DNA of 13,138 nt from contig WIDE01000097.1 of the NCBI GenBank assembly GCA_015039315.1, positions 1-13,138 on the forward strand, given 5' to 3'. The DNA comes from Clavulina sp. PMI_390 (taxonomy: Eukaryota; Basidiomycota; Agaricomycetes; Cantharellales; Hydnaceae). A program made the position numbers and the translations under genes. Within the stretch, counting starts at the first letter, position 1. Every line of letters starts with the position of its first letter. The notes beneath the pieces are model-generated. The model worked only from the letters and a program-made list of their open reading frames with translations. It made no database searches and was not told the DNA's origin. Shown piece by piece: positions 1-8,486 of the stretch.

Positions 1-852
1 AGGCTGGAGGACTCGGTCACATTCTGAAGCACCACACCGAGGGAGAAATACCCTCCTGAGGAGCGAGCCAAGGTAGCGAGGTGGCGCTGACTGATTATGG
101 CAAACCTGATCGCTAATTCGTACACCTGGAGGCTACACGAGTCACCGTTCAGAGAACGTAGGAGTTTTGACGATGGAGTAAAGCGCACCTCACCTAAGAT
201 GGAACTGCCTTGGAACGGTAGTGGAAGCCATGCAATAAAGCAACAGGTCATTCACGATTTCCAGACTCTGCAAGCAGGATGATTCCACGAAGTGGAAGAC
301 ATTCTTTGATTCAGGAGGATGGGCAAAATGCTTGAAGTCCAGGAAGACCGTTATCAATCGGCCAGCCATGCTCCCAACGACGGAAGGGTCAGAAGTAGTG
401 GCGGCAATGGTGGGTTCCTCGGAGTTGATGCACGCTACTTTAATGAGGGAGTGCAGAATACCTAGCAGACTCCACCACTCGGTACCAACACAATCCTACG
501 GATATGAGCAATGAGGACTTTGACCGCTGGACTTGGACTTGACTTGACTCACATTGATCACGGAGCCCACAGGTGCAGGTTGTGATTCCGTATTCGGTCT
601 CAGAGCCTCTAGCTTGGAGATAAGAATGTCAACGAGCCCGACGCGAAGCCAAGCCGCCACCTTCTTCCTCTGTGCGGTTGTGAGCTTGTATTTCTTCGCC
701 GCGAACCGGTCGTGGAGCGCGATCCACCGAGTAATCAAGTCCGAGAAGGAAAAAGTGAGAGCGTGGGCCTCATCGATATCGCCCGAGGCCAACAGAGCTC
801 GCAAGAGTACGACAGTGACGACATCAGTGTGGGGGGCATCTGGGTTGTCCAT
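1..852 (-). CDS. Unrecognised helix-rich protein, 5' part of a multi-exon gene (partial, runs off left edge)
   Basis: I do not recognise the family. Three exons read on the minus strand: 852-553 (100 codons from an ATG at 852-850 in good context, A at -3 and G at +4), 495-194 (302 nt) and 132-1 (open to the edge), about 244 residues in all. Introns are 552-496 (57 nt, GTGAGT...TAG, phase 0) and 193-133 (61 nt, GTGAGG...TAG, phase 2). Splicing is needed because in-frame stops sit at each intron, and the frame stays open across all three exons. The N-terminus is acidic (MDNPDAPHTD), followed by amphipathic helices and a basic patch (KKYKLTTAQRKK, about residues 55-66), then a Trp pair and leucine-rich segments in exon 2. 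No catalytic motif, signal peptide or clear membrane span is visible. It may be an alpha-helical scaffold protein. Additional 5' exons upstream of 852 cannot be excluded: the frame is open to about 950 and a CAG lies near 877. Confidence 0.6.
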
Positions 853-1724
853 CGTAGTGGACGGGGGTGGTGCCTGAATCAGGTTGAAGGGTGATGTCTC
901 AGTCGAGACCGGCGGAACGATCCGAGATAACCTTCCTACCCCACATTCTCAAGATAAGAGCTCCCCCGCACGATAAGTAACTTGCGATAAGGACCAGGCC
1001 AGGAGGTGTCATGTATAGCATAGTAGCACACACAGAATACGTTGATTGTACACCCTCACAGGCGGTCTGATAGAAATTACGGCTCCAGATCCCAGAATAA
1101 CGTCGGGGTTGTTTGTAGCAAACATTCACTACGTGGATAGCCACCTTCCTACGAGGCAAAGGTGACTGAGCTTGATATAATAACAAAAAAAAGGGGAAAA
1201 AGGTGACATACCATCGTAGCATCACGCTGGAAGGGAGTATTGATGCCTAGACCTTCCTCTGTTGTCTCAACGATGACGTTTCCACAAAAATCAACCAACA
1301 AATAATATAGCCACAGCTAAGTCATATATCAGCAGGCGGAAGACTCAATGTGCACAGAATCGCCAATGATGCAGTGTAACAAGCATGCAATTGATCAATC
1401 TAGTCCTCGGCTCGTCTTTTGGTATCGTGTGTTGTTGTCGAAGTCATGCTTCGGTGCCGGAATGGAATAGAAACTTGACGCGTTGTTCGTGAATGGATTT
1501 TTGCTTACTTCCCCAGGGCCTTCATGCTAGCAAGGCCTAGTTTCTCTGGCGGCTATCGTTTTTATCTTGTCTTCATAACCTTTCTGAGCTGTTCTGGTCG
1601 CTCCTTGACGGCCGTGGCGGATCTCGTCACACGTCTCACGCAACCCCCCTCATGTCAATGCAATACAAGATTGAGAAAGACGAATGTATTTCAATGGAAG
1701 AAGAAGAACATGTTTAAGCGAATA
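853..1724. other. Intergenic region between the left gene and GTPase paralog A
   Basis: This stretch of 872 bases lies upstream of the left minus-strand gene and downstream of paralog A. On the minus strand it must hold the promoter and 5' leader of the left gene and the 3' UTR of paralog A. Just after the paralog A stop (about 1660-1724) the sequence resembles the 3' UTR of paralog B near 8213-8270, so the duplication included part of the 3' flank. An open frame on the minus strand at 1225-899 has no support beyond being open. I see no RNA gene or repeat here. Confidence 0.5.
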
Positions 1725-3311
1725 TTACGCTTTTTGTGTCGCCTTCTGACGCACAGCCGCCTCCAACACTGCCTTCTTGTTCTTCAAAACGTCAACCATT
1801 TGTTGGAGACGTTGCGCGGTATCCGGGTCCTTCTGCGCCATGTATCTCCTCTGGACTTCGAGAAGGTTGATGGAACGATTCACACCGCCGACAAAATCGC
1901 CAGTGAGGCTCATAGCCGACCACTGATCGGCGGTTGTGGCGATGTCGATCAGGGTCTTCCCAAAACTCGCCTCCAAACAGGTCTTCTGCTGCTCGAGATG
2001 TACTTTCTGTGCCCTCAAGGTGCCGGATTTGCTTTCATTGTCGGATAGCTATCAAATTCATCGAGACAGCAGCGCATAAGCGCATAAGTAAGCAGTTTTT
2101 TCTCTTAAGAAGATGGACTGCTGACGAACGGCTCACCTTGCCATATGCTTCAATCTCCTTTATGAAACGGATGAGATCGTGTTGCTTCTGACCAAGATCC
2201 CTAAGCAGCGAAGTGGCTGACGCAATCTGTATATCCAACGCTATAGCTTTGTTACGAAGATCGATGAGGCCCCTCGTCCCCTGAGGTGTGTTCTCTAGGA
2301 CCTGATTGAGGAAATTGGCAATCATCTCGAGTGCATTGGAGTGGGCCCTCTCAAGCGTCTGATCCTCATCCCTCCTCAGCCTCTCTTCCTTGAGCTGCGC
2401 CTTCTTCTGCTTGGCGGCATCCAAACTGTTCAAATCTGGATCCGGCTTCCCCTTGCGGCGCTTTTGGATGCGTGTCTGAAGCGCAAAAGGGTTTTCAAGG
2501 GTGTACTGAGCAGCATTGGCGAGAGCAGGAGGGAGGCCACCATACTCGCAGTCGAGATTTGCGAGCGAAGCGCAGTTGGTGAAGAGCACAGCGATGTTGT
2601 TTTGAAGCTCCTTGGGGAAGATCTCGACGAGAGCGTTGAGGGCGTACTCGGTGCCGGCCGAGAGACGAGCAAAGGTCCCGTTGGCAAGGATGAGGACAGC
2701 ATTGAGCGAGGTGACACTCTCCTCTATGACCTTGGCGATGCTCCCCTTGTGTCTCTCGTCGTAGTCGCCGCCTCGAGTATCGTTCAGACCGGGAGTGTCG
2801 ATAATGGTGAAATCGACACCATTTTTGGAGGTAAAGGTATAAGACTTTGCAGACTCTGTCTGGCTCTGGAGCTGACTCTTGCTGCCCTCATTCTCTTCGT
2901 CATTTATGGACTTCAAGTTATATGGGCCATTTCCAGAGAGGACGTTGTAGAACATATTCAGAACAGAGGTCTTGCCGACACCCGTCTCGCCGACGATGAG
3001 GATGGTGAACGAGGTTCGGTTCTTCTTGGGGTCAGTTGCGAGTCGACCTTGGCTGAGATCTTCCACAGTGCTGATTTCAAACATGGAGTGAAGAACCTTG
3101 GTCAGAATCGAGGTTTATCAAGACATGATCTAAGTCAATGGACAGACTTTTCGAGGATAACATTGGCAACACCCGACGGGGGGTTTCCCGTAAAACCATC
3201 CATGTTGGTATTACTGGATAACACACGGATGAGGAGGATTAGACACGGATTTGAATCCGAAGCTTGAGAAATCGACAGCACCACTCACGCTACTTGGGTA
3301 ACCTTGCTCAA
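1725..3311 (-). CDS. AIG1/GIMAP-like P-loop GTPase, paralog A (start codon lost, Cys/His block deleted)
   Basis: Predicted GTP-binding protein. Exons on the minus strand: 3311-3289, 3213-3148, 3070-2137 (934 nt, the same length as in paralog B) and 2048-1725. Introns: 3288-3214 (GTGAGT), 3147-3071 (GTCTGT), 2136-2049 (GTGAGC). The GTPase domain has a Walker A/G1 GETGVGKT and a G3 DTPG; the G4 position reads TNCA, not the usual N/TKxD. A charged C-terminal coiled coil follows. Paralog B's ATG is TTG here (3311-3309), with a stop just upstream. The first in-frame AUG in the spliced message is at 3203-3201 in exon 2, in strong context, giving 437 aa (448 if TTG were used). An ATG at 3084-3082 lies inside intron 2 and would only serve an intron-retained message. 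Exon 4 jumps from CTATCC directly to the coiled coil, removing about 111 residues that include the Cys/His cluster. All splice sites and the rest of the frame are intact, so it may still be expressed as a short form; a young pseudogene is the alternative. Confidence 0.78.
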
Positions 3312-3645
3312 GATGAAAGAGGTTCAAATCAACAGGGGAGTGGATGCGTGAGTGACGGCTATTGGTTAAGCTGATCAGTCAGACGATGAGAATCGAGCTA
3401 TAAGTCGAGTCAACAAAACGAGCTGGGGGGGGGAGGACTGAGATGAAAGGGAGTTGGTGATTTCGATCGTCTCCTTTGGAGCAGTTGCCTTTAAGCCTCA
3501 AAAGACGAGTAGGAGTGACAATTCCGATCTTTCAGGCACCAGGTCGATGCCTGTCCCGCTCTGGGGCATTCGGATCATGTGGACGAAAGGCAGCCTCTGC
3601 CCCCGATGCCTCAAGCGGAGTGGTAATGCCGTAGAGTGTTGACAC
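3312..3645 (-). promoter_or_regulatory. Promoter/5' flank block P1 of GTPase paralog A
   Basis: This block is homologous to the 350 bases upstream of paralog B (P2, about 5740-6091) and to the right end of the window (P3). Conserved landmarks read towards the gene are a CTCTACGGC-ACCACTCCG segment, GCTTAAAGGCAACTGCTCC, a TATA-like CTTATAGCTC (3404-3395, about 85-95 nt before the start) and ATTCTCATC. A run of nine G (nine C on the coding strand) lies near 3425. Homology to the other P copies stops abruptly at about 3645, where block R1 begins, marking a rearrangement junction. Promoter function is inferred from position and conservation. Confidence 0.6.
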
Positions 3646-4246
3646 GCAGTGGGCGAGACATCGTCTGCTATAATCATGACGCTCCAACACCAGCACCGCC
3701 TGCCGACTACTGGCGCGGGTGGTGGGCGCAGTCTGTGCTCTTGCTGCTTCTGTGGTTACGCCAGAAGGACGTCATCCTCACGCTGGGCTATTTTGAGCAC
3801 CAGGAACAGTTTTGTTTTTGTTCTTTTGTCTTTTTTGCTCAAGTTGAGAATCCCAGCTCCAGGATTCAGCTCCCACTCTCTATTGGTATAGAATGGAAAT
3901 ACGATCAACCGCTCATCATGAGTGCTGCAGAGAAGGCAATCGTCAACTACAACGAGCTCATGGGTTTTCGTTTTGGACTGATTTGCATGGTCCCGGGCGG
4001 GCATTTCCAGTCTCTGAGACTCTCCTTGGGCGATCTTGGATCTTGCCGATCAATCTCGCTAATTTCTGCTATTACTTTTTCGTATTTTTGCCGTAAGGCA
4101 CTGCTGCCGTTGCTTGTCACGAGGGGCGGATTCGTCTTCCGGAAGAACGTGATGTGGCTCAGCGACAGCATGATTCCGACGACGAGGACATGGGGATAAG
4201 CGACGCCGGCAACCCAAATGAGGTGGCCGCGAGCCCTGTAAGCTAG
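3646..4246 (+). pseudogene. R1: degraded copy of a small unknown gene (paralog of R2 at 10738-11418)
   Basis: The family is not recognised. Compared with R2, the reading frame is conserved at the 5' end (GETSSAII-x3-QH-x-HRLP) and the 3' end (HEG-x-I-x-LP-x-ERD), with many synonymous differences, so this was protein-coding on the plus strand. R2's ATG is GTG here (3649-3651). Splice sites intact in R2 are broken here: the first donor GT is TT (3844-3845), its acceptor AG is AA (3907-3908), the second donor GT is AT (3960-3961), and a third GT is GC. The last segment (4115-4246) still encodes an acidic tail with a SDDED cluster ending at TAG. A 187-codon frame without stops runs through 3636-4199, but only because the unspliced 51-nt intron happens to be open; I do not regard it as the ancestral protein. 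Confidence 0.6.
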
Positions 4247-4769
4247 TGTATCCTCACCGTCACGAGGATGTATCCAGGTGTCGAAGAATTACGGGCGAGA
4301 TACATCCAGATTACAGCATGTTGTGGAATTGTACCTACAGACGAGTGAGCTAGCCAGAGCGCAAGTCTAGGAAGCTAGGTGCACGGAGTAATGAGAGAAC
4401 TAGGGACCTCACGCCTCAAGACTCGATGCAAGAGAATCGAGAACCGAGGAAGGTCATCTCCGCGAGAGTTGCCAGTATAAGCGACAAGGACGAATCCTGG
4501 TATTACGGCAGGCCGAAGCCACAGCCGTGATGGCGATAAACGGCTGGAGGAGGAGGAGTTTATTCGGAACGGCGGTAGTGAAGGCAACCGTCAGGAACGA
4601 ATAAAAAGAATACTGGAGAATATCGACAAGATCTCGAGGAGATAAATTTGAAAGACCAATAAAAATTTGTGACCTGGAAAAGTGACGAAGAACAGTAAAA
4701 AATAAACGGCATGGCGGGATCCCTCGGCTCGGCTTTCGTTATCGTTGAGTTGAGGGTCTCGCAAGACTC
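4247..4769. other. Unassigned spacer between R1 and P2
   Basis: About 520 bases with no gene I can support. Short frames on both strands lack conserved motifs. It does not resemble the equivalent spacer between R2 and P3 (11419-11969), although the flanking blocks on both sides are duplicated. It was therefore either replaced in one copy or has diverged fully. The part near 4600-4710 is A-rich. Confidence 0.4.
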
Positions 4770-6091
4770 GTGCAAAACCGGCGAGCCACGAGTGAAGGAA
4801 CCGAAAAGGGCGTTTTGCGCCAGTCAGCAGAGGCACGAACTTGAAAGTGCGACATCCCAGCCATCAGCATCCCCCGATCGATTGTCCACCATTTTGCCCA
4901 GTTTGATCGAGTGGTACCATATATGTTTGAACGACAATCTTGACGTCCTCGCTCTCTCTAGCTGACTTTCTTGCCTCCACCCGGCTCATGTGGGTCAGCT
5001 TGCAATATTATTGACGCAAATCATGACCCTCTCTTCCTCCCCTGGACGTCCTTGATCTGAGCCCTTCGTCGACTCAACAGCTAGGCCAAAGCTTTCCCAC
5101 GGCCCAAAGAGGGCTTCTCATTCCACCACCACCACGTCACATTGCCCATGCGGTCTGGGACCCTCTAGATTATCAATTTTTGTGTCATAAATCTTCGTCG
5201 GCTTTGTATGATCTCTGAGCATAAGTGCCTCCCTTGCACCCACCCGTCTCGCTACCTCGCCATCTGAATCATCGTAGAACATTCATATGGTGGGCGAGCT
5301 GCGTGCGTGCCGTGTGTCCTCTATCTTCCCCCCCATCCTTGCTAGTTTCTCCCACTTGGTATACTATGTTACTATCTATCCATTCATTGTAGCTACTTCC
5401 CTATCACTCCAGCTCACCTGTATGGATGAAGGACCCCCACCACCACACAGGCAAGCTGTGCGGAGCGCCCGAGCCGCTTGTATCGTATATCCAAATCACG
5501 GTCTGCAGCTGGGTTCTGTCTGCCGCGGGTGTTCTTCGCATCTCACTGCAAGTGCGAGGGTAGTCAGCTGTTACTGTTGATTCTCATTTCCTCATAAGAT
5601 AAGCTTTGCGTCCTTGCTACTCGCCACCAAGCTGTGAGCGGCGCGGACTGTCAAGGCACGCTGAATGGAGTCTCACTTGAATCCTTCTACAAATACTCCT
5701 GCACCCCGTTGGCAATGACTCGGCATGTGTCGGCACTCTACGGCGTTACCACTCCGCTGAAGGCATGTAAGGGCAGGGGCAGACTTCCACGCGGCCACTC
5801 CTTTGATCTCTCGTCGGTCTCCCTTTCTTCTACAGGACCTGCATACTTCGGGAGCGAAACAAGCAATGGCTTCGTGCCTGAAAGGTTGGATTTATCCCGC
5901 TTTCTTGTCTTCTGAGGCTTAAAGGCAACTGCTCCAAAGGGACGACGACCCATCGACTTCCTTTCTTCTCAATCCCCCCGCGGTTCGTCATCTTCACTCA
6001 GCCTACAGCTCCATTCTCATCATCCGAACGATCAGCTTTATCAACAGCCATCACTCATACGTCTAATTTCTCGATTTGAGCCTCTTTCATC
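4770..6091 (+). promoter_or_regulatory. P2: long 5' flank and promoter of GTPase paralog B (duplicated at 11970-13138)
   Basis: This stretch matches 11970-13138 in the same orientation through a chain of landmarks: GAACGACAATC and CTCGCTCTCTCTAGCT (about 4929-4964), GACCCTCTAGATTATCAA (about 5159-5176), GTGCGAGGGTAGTCAGCTGT (about 5552-5571), and GCTTAAAGGC followed by ACTGCTCCAA (about 5918-5937). The last 350 bases also match P1. The TATA-like CTTATAGCTC of P1 and P3 is CCTACAGCTC here, just before 6011. The start-proximal part ends CCTCTTTCATC-ATG. No gene on the plus strand is supported; a short conserved antisense frame (5953-5738) is treated as a finding. Promoter activity is inferred from position and conservation. 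Confidence 0.6.
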
Positions 6092-8212
6092 ATGAACACG
6101 GTTAGCCAAGTTGGGTGAGTACTCCTCTTAATCCCAAGCTTCCAGGTCAGAACTTGTGTCTAACGTTATTCATTCTTGTGTTGCCAGTAACGCAATCACG
6201 AGTGCTCTTAAAGGCAACCCTGGACCTCGTGCTGCTAGTGTGGTGAACCCTGTTATCCTCGAAAAGTTCGTTCTCGAGTTGGGCCATGTCTTGACAGATC
6301 TAGATTCTGATCCATTGCCCATTCTTGAAATTCAGCTCTGTGGCGGACCTGAGCAAAGGTCGACTCGCAACTGATCCCACGAAGGGCCGAAACGCGTTCA
6401 CCATCCTTATCGTCGGTGAGACAGGTGTTGGAAAGACCTCAGTCCTGAATATGTTCTACAACGTCCTTGCCGGAAACGAACCGGACAAGTTCAAACCCAT
6501 GAACGACGACAAGAACGAGGGCAATAAGAGTCAGCTCCAGAGCCAGACGGAGACTGCGAAGGCCTACAGCTTCACCTCTAAAAATGGCGTCGAAGTCCTC
6601 ATCATTGACACTCCTGGTCTGAACGATACTCGAGGCGGCGACTACGACGAGAAACACAAGGGAAGCATCGCCAAGGTCATTGCAGAGAGTGTCACCTCGC
6701 TCAATGCTGTCCTCATCCTGGCCAACGGCACTCTTGCTCGTCTCTCGGCTAGCACAGAGTACGCCCTCAACGCCCTCACTGAGATCTTCCCCAAGGATCT
6801 TGAGAAGAATATCTCCATCCTCTTCACCAACTGTGCTTCGCTCGCAAATCTCAACTTCGAGGACGGTGGTATCCCTCCTGCTCTCGCCGATGCTCCTCGA
6901 TACACCCTTGACAACCCCTATGCGCTTCAGAAGCGCATCCAAAAGCGCCGCGAGGGGCAGCAGGATCCAGACCTGAACAGTCCTGAGGCCGCCAAGAGGA
7001 AGAAGGCGCAGCGAAAGGAGCAGGATTTGAGGAGCGACGAGAACGAGACGCTTGAGAGGGCCTACTCTAAAGCACTCAAGATGCTTGTCGAATTCTTCGA
7101 TCAGGTCCTTGATAACACTCCTCAGGGGACGAAGAGCCTCATTGAGCTTCGTGACAAGGCTGTAGCGATGGATACCAAGATTGCGTCGGCCATCACGCTG
7201 CTCGATGAAATTAGTCAGAATAGTGCCGAGCTCAAGCGTCTCAAGGCAGAGATCGAAAAGAACGGCCAGGTAAGCCGCTCATCACTCGTCGATTAACAAG
7301 AAACTTATGGCGCTTGCTCATGTACCTACTTCCCTCGCTGGACTTGGCAGCTATCCAGTGATTCACTCGTTCGCCTCCAGAACTTCCGCAAAACTACACG
7401 GAGGATTGTCGACAATGGCCCAGGCGATGACCTACATACTACGTTGTGTTCACACGATGGCCAATGCCGAAGCAATTGGTGAGCCACGTCCTGCTTTGTG
7501 GAGTTCTGGTCGTTATTCATCCGTTCCGACAGCCATGTAAATTGTAAACTCGAGTAAGTCCTCAGTCTGCTTGGTATTCGTGTCCTTACTGCTTATCCCG
7601 TTTGGATCTTTAGCTTCTCTCTTGAGTACGTTTGATGCTTCTCTAAAACGTGGAGATTTCTCGCTGATTACCCATGTGTCTTGCGCCTGCGCTATTTCAT
7701 TCTTGCTCTCGACTTCCAGCGCCGATGCTCTTCGCGGATGTGGCGCATTTCAGAACACGACGACTCGTGACTACGAGGATAACTGCTTTAAGTGCGGGCA
7801 CTCTTGGGAATCCCATTACCATCACAAGGGCCAGTGGAAAGACGTTCCGGATCAAACTCCGGCTGAAATCGAGGCTCAGGAGCAGGTGTACAACACGAAT
7901 AAAAAGAATGTTGGCGCCTTAGAGGCACAGCAGGCGCTTATCGCGCAGCAGAAGTCTGGCCTGGAGGCGCAGCGCGAGAAGACCCTGCGTGAAATAGCCA
8001 CAATCACCGAGCAGTACTCACAAATGAACCTCACTGGCGATTTCATCAGGGGCGTGAATCTGTCTATCAGCCTCCTCCAGACCCAGAAGAACGCTCAGGC
8101 GCAGAAGAACCCGGATGTCGCGGAACGTATCCAAGTTATGATCAACCGTCTGGTTGAGAAGAGGAAGATGTTGGAGGAAGCTGCAATGGAGAAGGCAAAG
8201 CAAAAAGCATAA
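6092..8212 (+). CDS. AIG1/GIMAP-like P-loop GTPase with Cys/His cluster and coiled coil, paralog B (intact, 562 aa)
   Basis: Predicted soluble GTP-binding protein. Exons: 6092-6114, 6188-6265, 6336-7269, 7351-7478, 7533-7553 (21 nt), 7614-7625 (12 nt) and 7720-8212; they sum to 1689 nt, 562 codons plus TAA. Introns are 54-94 nt with donors GTGAGT, GTTCGT, GTAAGC, GTGAGC, GTAAGT and GTACGT. The first three introns are placed by matching paralog A. Residues 61-68 are the P-loop GETGVGKT, 125-128 DTPG, and 198-201 TNCA at the G4 position. Residues 378-434 form a Cys/His cluster (C378, H380, C384, C388, H389, C392, C406, C421, C424, H426, H431, H433, H434), probably zinc-binding. Residues about 445-562 are Gln/Lys/Glu-rich coiled coil. 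The ATG has A at -3. The 12-nt exon could be skipped without changing frame; with it the join reads KLDFSLDADALRGC, which I judge more natural. No signal peptide or membrane span is seen. Cellular role unknown; in AIG1/GIMAP proteins such domains can self-assemble on membranes. Confidence 0.85.
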
Positions 8213-8486
8213 TCTTCGCTTATACTTACTCTTCCTTCTTCGCGATTGTATTACATCCATCTCTCTTTCCATCTTGGGTTACATAGTATCATTGTTTACC
8301 ACGGGTCACTTCTTAACTCATGGCGTCTCTGCACATCGTTCAGCCCGTAACATTACAGGATGTGAAGCAGCTCAAAATCCTCTCGATTCCCCAAATGTTT
8401 GATCACACCTAGTGTCCTAGGTTTTGATGAAATATGATACTCAGTCCCTTGGATGTCGGCGGCACCCTTTTCAGTGAGCTCGCATT
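8213..8486. other. 3' UTR and downstream flank of paralog B
   Basis: This pyrimidine-rich stretch follows the TAA. The first 60 or so bases resemble the region after the paralog A stop (minus strand, 1724-1660), consistent with a shared 3' UTR. No AATAAA signal is obvious. On the minus strand a coding-like frame from the neighbouring remnant may extend into this stretch, but I cannot fix its end. Confidence 0.4.

Noticed and set aside
899..1225. Minus-strand frame with a hydrophobic start
   Set aside because: The hydrophobic start is a pyrimidine-rich stretch with an intron-like GTATGT...CAG; there is no homologous copy or motif to support a protein.
2035..3084. A single 349-codon minus-strand gene starting at ATG 3084
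   Set aside because: The ATG and first codons lie inside an intron defined by matching donors and acceptors in both paralogs, and the last 33 or so codons read through intron 2136-2049.
2341..3267. Long plus-strand frame of 308 codons opposite paralog A
   Set aside because: It is the antisense shadow of the GTPase exon; the paralog B locus shows a similar shadow (6942-6439 minus).
3636..4199. 187-aa plus-strand protein in R1
   Set aside because: It starts at GTG and runs through positions that are introns in R2; it is open only because the 51-nt intron is a multiple of three without stops.
4375..4965. Several overlapping short frames on both strands
   Set aside because: Low-complexity translations, not preserved in the P3 copy.
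6325..7296. Paralog B beginning at TTG 6325 as one exon
   Set aside because: There is no ATG there; an intron 6266-6335 (GTTCGT...CAG) brings in the true N-terminus from 6092 in phase, and the 3' end reads past the GTAAGC donor at 7270.
7571..8212. Separate gene starting at 7571
   Set aside because: Its first part is intron sequence; the real exon starts at 7720 and belongs to the GTPase.
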